A stretch of DNA of 44,546 bases, taken from the NCBI GenBank assembly GCA_026706455.1, contig JAPOYS010000042.1, positions 1 through 44,546 on the forward strand, written 5' to 3'. Positions 39,001-44,546 of this stretch are shown here, piece after piece. The position numbers were made by a program, and so were the translations under genes. This DNA is from Chloroflexota bacterium (GTDB lineage Bacteria > Chloroflexota > Anaerolineae > Aggregatilineales > Phototrophicaceae). Every line of letters begins with the position of its first letter. Position 1 is the first letter of the stretch. The notes beneath the pieces were generated by a model. That model made no database searches. It saw only the letters and a list, made by a program, of their open reading frames with translations, and was not told the origin of the DNA.

Positions 39001-40812
39001 ATGTCCGGAGAACATATTCACGTATCGGTAGCTTGGCCCTACGCCAACGGCGATCTGCATATCGGGCATTTGGCGGGCGCCTACCTGCCGGCCGATATCT
39101 TCGCCCGTTATCATCGCCTGCGCGGCAATCAGGTGCTGATGGTCAGCGGCTCGGACAGCCATGGCACGCCAATCACGGTCGAAGCCGACAAACGGGGTCA
39201 GACGCCGCTCGAGGTCTTCGAGCATTATCACGAACGCTTCCTGCGGACGCAGCAGAAAATCGGCGTCAGCTACGACCTCTTCACCCACACCGACACCGAG
39301 AACCATCATCAGGTGGCGCAGGACATCTTCACGCGTCTGCTGGAGCGCGGCTATCTCTACAAGGAAAAGCAGACCCTGCTCTACAGCGAGAGTGAGAAGC
39401 GCTTCTTGCCTGACCGCTACGTCGAAGGCACCTGCTACATCTGCAAATACCCCTACGCGCGCGGCGACCAATGCGAAAACTGCGGCAACTTGATGGACGC
39501 CACCCAGCTCATCAACCCGCACAGCCGTAACAATCCCGAGGACAAGCTCGTGCGGCGCGAATCAGAGCATTACTTCCTCGACCTGGCGCAATTCACCGAG
39601 CAAATCCTCGAGTATCTGGCGGAGCATGAGCATCACTGGCGGCCCAATGTCAGCCGCTTCAGCCAGAACTTCGTCAAGGATGGCTTGCGCGGGCGGCCGA
39701 TCACGCGCGATATCGACTGGGGGGTGCGCGTGCCGCTGGCGGGCTGGGAAGACAAACGCCTCTACGTCTGGTTCGATGCCGTCATGGGTTATTTCAGCGC
39801 CAGCATCGAATGGGCGAAGAATATCGGCCAGCCCGACGCCTGGAAGCAGTGGTGGTACAACCCGAAAGCCAAGATCTACAACTTCATCGGCAAGGATAAT
39901 ATCCCCTTCCACACCATCATTTGGCAAGCCGAGCTGCTCGGCATCGACGGCATCTATAACGAGAGCGACCCGAATTATGCCGATGTACCGCTGCAGCTGC
40001 CTTATGATGTGCCCGCCAATGAATTCATGAACATTGAGGGCGAGCAATTCTCGACCTCGCGCAACTGGGCGGTCTGGCTGCCCGACCTGCTTGAGCGCTA
40101 TCAAGCCGACGCCGTGCGCTTCTACGTCGCCCGCACCTTCCCCGAGCGGCAAGACAGCGATTTCTCCTGGGAGGGTTTCCTGGCGCGCGTCAACAACGAG
40201 CTGCTGGCGGCTTGGGGCAATCTGGTCAATCGCATGTTGGGCTTCGCCTTCAAACGCTTTGATGGCGCCGTGCCCGCCTTCGACCAATTGACAGCCGCCG
40301 ACGAGACGATCATCGCGGCGACCGAAGCCGGCTTCGATTCCATCGGCGCGCTGCTGGCGGGCGTCCGACTCAAAGACGCGCTGGAGGAGACGCTGTCGCT
40401 CTCGCGCGATGTCAACGCCTGGCTCAATGAGCGCGAACCCTGGAAAGCGCTCTCGACCGACCACGCTGACGCCGCCCGCTCGGTCTACGCCGCCCTGCGC
40501 TGCATCGACAATTTGAAGATCCTCTTCGCGCCCTTCGTGCCCTTCAGTTCGCAGCAGGTATACGAGATGCTCGGTTACGACGGTCAACTATTCGGCGAGC
40601 TCAAGATCGAGAAATACAGCGAAGAGACGCGCGATCACCTGGCGCTGGTCTACGATGGGAGCGCGGCAATTGGAGAGTGGAAGGCGAGCAAGTTGGCGCC
40701 GGGTCAGAAGCTGCGCGCGCCGAGCCCGCTGTTCGTGAAGCTGGATCCGGAGATCGTCGAGCAGGAGCGCGGGCATCTGGGGCGGGCGCGGGTGGAGGGG
40801 GAGATAACATAG
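39001..40812 (+). CDS. metG: methionyl-tRNA synthetase
   Basis: 603 residues with GGGAAGGA 6 bases before the ATG. The class I site is present: H20-I-G-H23 and a KMSKS equivalent at F350-STSR (EQFSTSRNW). Zinc knuckle cysteines are C145, C148, C158 and C161, the positions used in E. coli MetG. The anticodon-binding helical domain follows (about 395-560, with WGNLVNRML). The C-terminal EMAP/Trbp111-like dimerisation domain is missing. It charges tRNA-Met for initiation and elongation. It is preceded by the leader-peptide attenuator described above. Confidence 0.97.
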   Translation: MSGEHIHVSVAWPYANGDLHIGHLAGAYLPADIFARYHRLRGNQVLMVSGSDSHGTPITVEADKRGQTPLEVFEHYHERFLRTQQKIGVSYDLFTHTDTENHHQVAQDIFTRLLERGYLYKEKQTLLYSESEKRFLPDRYVEGTCYICKYPYARGDQCENCGNLMDATQLINPHSRNNPEDKLVRRESEHYFLDLAQFTEQILEYLAEHEHHWRPNVSRFSQNFVKDGLRGRPITRDIDWGVRVPLAGWEDKRLYVWFDAVMGYFSASIEWAKNIGQPDAWKQWWYNPKAKIYNFIGKDNIPFHTIIWQAELLGIDGIYNESDPNYADVPLQLPYDVPANEFMNIEGEQFSTSRNWAVWLPDLLERYQADAVRFYVARTFPERQDSDFSWEGFLARVNNELLAAWGNLVNRMLGFAFKRFDGAVPAFDQLTAADETIIAATEAGFDSIGALLAGVRLKDALEETLSLSRDVNAWLNEREPWKALSTDHADAARSVYAALRCIDNLKILFAPFVPFSSQQVYEMLGYDGQLFGELKIEKYSEETRDHLALVYDGSAAIGEWKASKLAPGQKLRAPSPLFVKLDPEIVEQERGHLGRARVEGEIT

Positions 40813-40881
40813 AAAATAGTCGGCTGTGCAAGATACAGCGAACATGATACCGTATTGCTCGTTAGGAAACACGGAGTCTCA

Positions 40882-41418
40882 ATGTCCGTACTGCCGTCGG
40901 CGTACCCTGAACAGAAACCAATTTACTTGCGTTCGGGCGATCCAATAGAATTGCCTGAGCACAGTAGATACGTAAATCTGCGAGAGTATCTAGTCACCCA
41001 TACGGTGGCAGAAAACACTAGAATAGCTTGTGAGGCCTTGGGTCCTAAGAGATCTGACATCGAAATTAGGTCGGTTTCAGAATATCCGTACAATTGTGTT
41101 GGCATGGTTTTGGGGAATCGTCGAGCGTGGATAGATCTGGATACTGAAGAAATAGAGACATACTTGACAAACGACGGCTACCGAAAGATCTCGAAGAATG
41201 AATTATCGGTGGGGGATCTTTTCTTGTATAAGCAGGGAGAAGAATTTACTCATATTGGTGTGGTAATATCTGTGGACATACAGAATGTGAACAATGTATG
41301 GATTCTTAGCAAATGGGGTTTCGCTGGTGAAGTGCTACACCATGTGCTAGATGTGCCGAAGGCATATGGTCGCGTAAGTATTTACTGGACTGAGAGGGTT
41401 CAACATGGAGCTGCATGA
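40882..41418 (+). CDS. uncharacterised protein with NlpC/P60-like cysteine-histidine pattern
   Basis: 178 residues from the ATG at 40882 (GGAG 8 bases upstream); a TTG at 40855 is also in frame. Visible landmarks are YPYNCVGMVLGNRRAWI (about 89-105; possible nucleophile Cys), GDLFLYKQGEEFTHIGVVIS (possible catalytic His) and a later SKWGFAGEVLHHVLDVP. This Cys ... T-H ... SKxG layout is that of small papain-fold amidases (NlpC/P60, DUF7689-like). The region is visibly AT-richer (about 40% GC in places) than metG. First of three overlapping genes. The function is not assigned. Confidence 0.7.
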   Translation: MSVLPSAYPEQKPIYLRSGDPIELPEHSRYVNLREYLVTHTVAENTRIACEALGPKRSDIEIRSVSEYPYNCVGMVLGNRRAWIDLDTEEIETYLTNDGYRKISKNELSVGDLFLYKQGEEFTHIGVVISVDIQNVNNVWILSKWGFAGEVLHHVLDVPKAYGRVSIYWTERVQHGAA

Positions 41419-41986
41419 CAATTTTGAGGAAATCGAAAGCCCTGATTTCCGGGCGAGATATATGATATTTAGCGGATTCAAGCTGGTGAGAAACGCTTTG
41501 TCGAGGGAAAAGGCTATTGCGTCGTTGATTAACGAGGCGCGTCTGAATCCCTCGTATATTGACAACATTGGCAAACGAATACTTTTCCTAAGTGCGGAGA
41601 ATAAGGACAGGCCAGGAGCTTCCTTTGATGTAGCAATCGCAGCATACTTGTATTGTCTGTATCAGACTGACCAGTACTTTGCAAAACGAATGAGCGAATA
41701 TGTCTTGCAAATGGGCAAGTTGTGGTGGTCGGTTGACTTGGCTCTATTCATCAAGAAAAATATGGAATTGTTCGCTGATTCGGGCAATTGGCAGTTCGAG
41801 TTCTATGGGCATCCCACGCCGATCCACAATCTAAACTGGCGACTGCGAGGCCAGCCAGAAACATTGAACGACACCGTTCAATTTACGATCAATGGGGCAG
41901 AACAATGCAACATATCTGGACAGCTTTATGTCAATTCACCTCAGAAGACAAGAAGTCCGGCGCCCTCAGTCTCATTAACATACTAG
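41405..41986 (+). CDS. hypothetical helical protein
   Basis: 193 residues, overlapping the previous gene by 14 bases and the next by 82. It is mainly helical in appearance (AIASLINEARLNPSYI, FDVAIAAYLYCLYQT, VDLALFIKKNMELFA) and ends in a polar tail. No known domain is recognised. The AT-rich codon use is the same as its neighbours, so the three were probably acquired together. It may be the partner or immunity protein of the amidase-like product, but nothing in the sequence proves that. Confidence 0.65.
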   Translation: MELHDNFEEIESPDFRARYMIFSGFKLVRNALSREKAIASLINEARLNPSYIDNIGKRILFLSAENKDRPGASFDVAIAAYLYCLYQTDQYFAKRMSEYVLQMGKLWWSVDLALFIKKNMELFADSGNWQFEFYGHPTPIHNLNWRLRGQPETLNDTVQFTINGAEQCNISGQLYVNSPQKTRSPAPSVSLTY

Positions 41987-42348
41987 ATACAATTCAGATC
42001 ACAGTCGATCCCGCCAAGGCAATCTTGGACGATGTAGTCCTTCCAATCGATTACTATCTTGTATCAAGGTGGTTGTGTGAGGAATCCTCGGGACGTGATG
42101 AGGCCATGGGTCAGGTGAAAATATTTTCACCTGAAAGCGAACATCTTGGCGATATAAATTTCACGATAAGCGCGATTGACTCCGTGTTTGCGCACTTGAA
42201 TGAAAAAATCACGGGTATTCCCTATAAGGGAGAGGGCGTATATATTTTCAAAGTTTTCCATGTCTTGGATGAGCGGACAGTTGAAGTGCAACAGATTCCC
42301 GTTCTACTAATACTCAAATCCACAGTTGAATCGAAAATCCCAGACTAG
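41905..42348 (+). CDS. DUF6941-like beta-sandwich protein
   Basis: 147 residues from the ATG at 41905 (GGGGCAG 6 bases upstream); the longer frame to 41788 only echoes the upstream gene. The start (IWTALCQFTSEDKKSGALSL, INILDTIQI) and LPIDYYLVSRWLCEESSGRD, followed by strands such as GVYIFKVFHVLDERTVE, follow the plan of the small DUF6941 family, which has no known activity. It starts inside the previous gene, suggesting translational coupling. Confidence 0.6.
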   Translation: MQHIWTALCQFTSEDKKSGALSLINILDTIQITVDPAKAILDDVVLPIDYYLVSRWLCEESSGRDEAMGQVKIFSPESEHLGDINFTISAIDSVFAHLNEKITGIPYKGEGVYIFKVFHVLDERTVEVQQIPVLLILKSTVESKIPD

Positions 42349-42495
42349 TGCCTATGCCTCCGCATAATTACAGAACAAAAATGCTAAACTGGGTCGAGTG
42401 AGATTTAATACGAAGCGAACTTCCGTAAAAGAGCTGGTTTGATTGTCCTGCCACACCAATCCTGCCCTAATTCCCCAACACCCCCGCCCCCATGC

Positions 42496-42550
42496 TATAC
42501 TCCCACCCATGATCTGGCTCGCATCCCACTTCCACGCCCGCAATGTCTGA
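42496..42550 (+). promoter_or_regulatory. TATACT -10 and 13-codon frame overlapping the aminopeptidase start
   Basis: TATACT at 42496-42501, with no convincing -35. The predicted start coincides with an ATG at 42509 that opens a 13-codon frame (MIWLASHFHARNV) ending with TGA at 42548, which overlaps the aminopeptidase ATG at 42543. The aminopeptidase has no Shine-Dalgarno, so it may be translated by coupling. Confidence 0.4.
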
Positions 42551-43625
42551 AGTGATAGACCCGCGCTGGTGGCAAGTCGCCGATGTGCTGGTCGGCTACT
42601 CGACCGCCGTCAAGCCGCGCGAACGCGTCATGATCGCCCTGATCGAAGCCGAGACCCTGCCGCTGGCGCAAGCCGTCTACGCAGCCTGCGTCAAAGCCGG
42701 CGCCTTCCCGCAGATTCAGTTCTTGTCGGAGACGCTGCGCCATTCGCTGCTGAAATACGGCGATGAGGAGCAGCGCCGGTGGCTGCCGGAGATCGAAGCC
42801 TACGGCATGGAATGGGCGGATGTTTATTTCGGCTTGCGCGGCGCCAGCGACGCCGGCATCATGCGCGACATCCCGGCCTCCGCCCTGGCGGCCAATCAAG
42901 GCGCGCAAGGGCAAATCTCGACGCTGCGCTGGGAGAAGACGCGCTGGTGCCTGGTCCGCGTGCCCAACGCGGCGCTGGCGCGGAATAGCGGCATCAACCT
43001 GCGCGAGCTGGAAGACATGTTCTTCGCCGCCTGCTTGCTGGACTACGAATCCGCGGCCGCGCGCTGGCGCGATACGGCGAAACAATTGAGCGGCGCGCAG
43101 ACCGTCCGCATCGTCGCCGATGATGAGACGGACCTCGAGTTTTCGGTCGCCGGGCGCCAGTGGATCGTCTGCGCCGGCAAGATCAATCTGCCCGATGGCG
43201 AGATCCTCACGGCGCCAATCAACCAAACGCTGAATGGCCGGATTCACTTCGACATGCCCGGCATCTTCGGCGGAAAACGCATGCGCGACATCCGCCTCGA
43301 ATGGCGCGCTGGGGAGCTGATCCACGCGGCGGCGAGCAGCAACGAAGACTACTTATGGCGAATCTTGGAGACGGACGCTGGGGCCAGCCGCCTGGGAGAG
43401 TTTGCATTCGGTTTGAACCTGCGCCTGAATCGCTTCTGCAACGAAATACTCTATGACGAGAAGATTGGCGGCACGATCCATCTAGCTTTGGGGCGCGCCT
43501 ATCCTGAATCTGGCGGAGACAATCATTCGAGCATACACTGGGACCTAGTGAAGGACATGCGCCGGGGCGGCTCGGTTTTTGTCGATGGCAATCCGGCGCT
43601 GGTCGATGGCAAATTGCTAATATGA
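42543..43625 (+). CDS. M29 family metallo-aminopeptidase
   Basis: 360 residues. Family M29 landmarks are present in the C-terminal half: PDGEILTAP (Glu ligand), GEFAFGLN (Glu ligand), GGTIHLALG (His) and SSIHWDLVKDM (His and Asp), the co-catalytic dinuclear metal site of AmpS/aminopeptidase T. It should remove N-terminal residues from peptides in the cytoplasm. It may be co-transcribed with the solute-binding protein gene 75 bases downstream, in which case it could act on imported peptides. Confidence 0.9.
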   Translation: MSEVIDPRWWQVADVLVGYSTAVKPRERVMIALIEAETLPLAQAVYAACVKAGAFPQIQFLSETLRHSLLKYGDEEQRRWLPEIEAYGMEWADVYFGLRGASDAGIMRDIPASALAANQGAQGQISTLRWEKTRWCLVRVPNAALARNSGINLRELEDMFFAACLLDYESAAARWRDTAKQLSGAQTVRIVADDETDLEFSVAGRQWIVCAGKINLPDGEILTAPINQTLNGRIHFDMPGIFGGKRMRDIRLEWRAGELIHAAASSNEDYLWRILETDAGASRLGEFAFGLNLRLNRFCNEILYDEKIGGTIHLALGRAYPESGGDNHSSIHWDLVKDMRRGGSVFVDGNPALVDGKLLI

Positions 43626-43700
43626 GAAGAAAGGAGACGCCAACTGACGGAAACTGCCGATACCGAATCTCGTTCACATACCAAAATCAAGGAGTCAATT

Positions 43701-44546
43701 ATGTCCAAGCAAGGCCTTAGTCGCCGTGATTTTCTCAAGGTCGGAGGCGCAGCCGGCGCAGCGCTAGCGGGCGCTTCTCCTCTGGGCAATCTCGCGCGCG
43801 TCGCCGCCCAATCTGATAGCGCCATCAACGTTCTGACCGTCGGCGATCCCTGGGATCTGGCGCTGCAAAGCGTGACCGATCAATTCACCGAGATGACCGG
43901 CATCACGGTCAACATCGAGTCGCTCGGGTATACGGCTCTGCAAGCGCGTCTGGTCAACGCTTTCTTGACGCAGAGCGCCGACGCCGATGTCATCGCCGTC
44001 GACCAGATGTGGATCAGCCAATACGCTGACAACGGCTGGATACGCTCGCTCGATGATTTCATCTCCATGGATTCGGACGCCAACTTCGCTGACTTTGTGC
44101 CCGAATGCCTCTATTCGCTGAGCACCTGGCGCAACCATGTCTGGACGCTGCCCATCGCGTCTTACGCCCAGGGCATCATGTACCGCACCGATCTCTTCGA
44201 GGCGGCTGGCATCGACGGGCTGCCTTCTTCCGTCGCCGACGCTGGCGATTGGACCTGGGAAGATTACTTCGGCATCCTCGAGCAGATCAATGGCATGGAC
44301 CTCGATGGCACTTCGATGTATGGCACTACCGTCATTGGCGCGCAGCCCGTGCCCGTCGTGCACATGTACAGCCAGCTTTCCGCCAGTTACGGCACGCGCT
44401 GGTTCACGCAATTCCCGGAAGCGCCCTGGGATTTCACGCCGACCATCAACAGCGAGGCCAACCTGGCCGCGCTCAACGACTGGAAGCGCCTTTACGAATT
44501 GTCGCCGCCGGAATCGATCAACTACCTCTGGTTTGACGCCGGCACG
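43701..44546 (+). CDS. extracellular solute-binding protein with Tat signal (partial)
   Basis: At least 282 codons; the window ends before the stop. AAGGAG lies 9 bases upstream of the ATG. The N terminus has the twin-arginine motif SRRDFLKVGG followed by a hydrophobic stretch to about residue 35. The mature part has the family 1 solute-binding layout: INVLTVGDPWD, FTEMTGITVNIESLGY, ADADVIAVDQMWISQYADNG, and LPIASYAQGIMYRTDLFEAAG. These proteins feed sugar or glycerol-phosphate ABC importers; the permeases would lie beyond the window. Confidence 0.9.
   Translation, partial: MSKQGLSRRDFLKVGGAAGAALAGASPLGNLARVAAQSDSAINVLTVGDPWDLALQSVTDQFTEMTGITVNIESLGYTALQARLVNAFLTQSADADVIAVDQMWISQYADNGWIRSLDDFISMDSDANFADFVPECLYSLSTWRNHVWTLPIASYAQGIMYRTDLFEAAGIDGLPSSVADAGDWTWEDYFGILEQINGMDLDGTSMYGTTVIGAQPVPVVHMYSQLSASYGTRWFTQFPEAPWDFTPTINSEANLAALNDWKRLYELSPPESINYLWFDAGT

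Noticed and set aside
41788..41904. N-terminal extension of the DUF6941-like protein
   Set aside because: These codons fall in another frame of the preceding gene and are unlike the family; the ATG at 41905 has a ribosome site and matches the domain start.
1..44546. tRNA or rRNA genes
   Set aside because: No cloverleaf with GGTTCRA-type T arms or rRNA signature was noticed in gaps on either strand; a covariance-model scan (tRNAscan-SE, Rfam) would settle it.

Overview
This is a GC-rich (roughly 60% or more by eye) bacterial chromosome window with about 50 protein genes and no rRNA, tRNA, CRISPR array or complete transposon that I can see. Gene content suggests a Gram-positive-type or Chloroflexota-like (Anaerolineae-like) bacterium. 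It has a LexA with a CGAAC-N4-GTTYG operator, a YitJ-like homocysteine methyltransferase/MTHFR fusion, tandem 2TM-domain proteins, lipobox-free secreted proteins with LysM, SdrD-like, SH3 and CARDB modules, and a family of GTAGGGGCGA palindromes scattered between genes. The taxonomic placement is an inference.

Layout. 0.25-4.9 kb: FAD/Fe-S oxidoreductase, GNAT acetyltransferase, DUF58 protein. 4.9-7.7 kb: a reverse-strand array of four DUF4160/DUF2442 pairs, two of whose DUF4160 genes are broken. 7.7-9.7 kb: SDR dehydrogenase and Rieske oxygenase. 9.9-13.7 kb: three 2TM-domain proteins and two paralogous membrane-anchored proteins. 13.7-14.7 kb: a PIN-toxin/antitoxin module between 77-bp direct repeats. 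14.7-19.7 kb: gamma-carbonic anhydrase, a four-PPC-domain secreted protein, a response regulator, Hcy methyltransferase/MTHFR. 19.9-24.4 kb: lytic transglycosylase, lexA with its SOS promoter, dprA, a MerR-like regulator and a glycosyltransferase. 24.4-29.4 kb: a Mn/Zn/Fe-type ABC importer (binding protein, ATPase, two permeases each fused to a cytoplasmic winged-helix domain) behind a palindromic operator. 29.4-33.0 kb: a four-gene operon (ParB-like, LysM/SdrD, SdrD, alginate-lyase-like). 33.3-38.7 kb: methyltransferase, SH3/CARDB secreted protein, lone ABC ATPase, HEAT-repeat protein, a remnant of an EcoRI-type DNA methylase, and a TPR membrane protein. 38.8-40.8 kb: metG behind what looks like a complete ribosome-mediated attenuator. 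40.9-42.3 kb: an AT-rich cassette of three uncharacterised genes. 42.5-44.5 kb: M29 aminopeptidase and the start of a Tat-exported sugar-type solute-binding protein cut by the window end.

The strongest new observation is the metG leader. A sigma-70-type promoter is followed, at the expected transcription start, by the ATG of a 26-codon ORF with Met codons at positions 9, 11 and 13. It is followed by three mutually exclusive hairpins (pause, antiterminator, terminator with a T tract) in the geometry of trp/his/pheST attenuators. This predicts that charged tRNA-Met supply controls methionyl-tRNA synthetase through leader-peptide translation, possibly from a leaderless transcript. Other notable points are the decaying DUF4160/DUF2442 array that carries repeated copies of the DUF58 3' end, palindromes that supply stop codons to neighbouring genes, and the unusual metal permease fusions.
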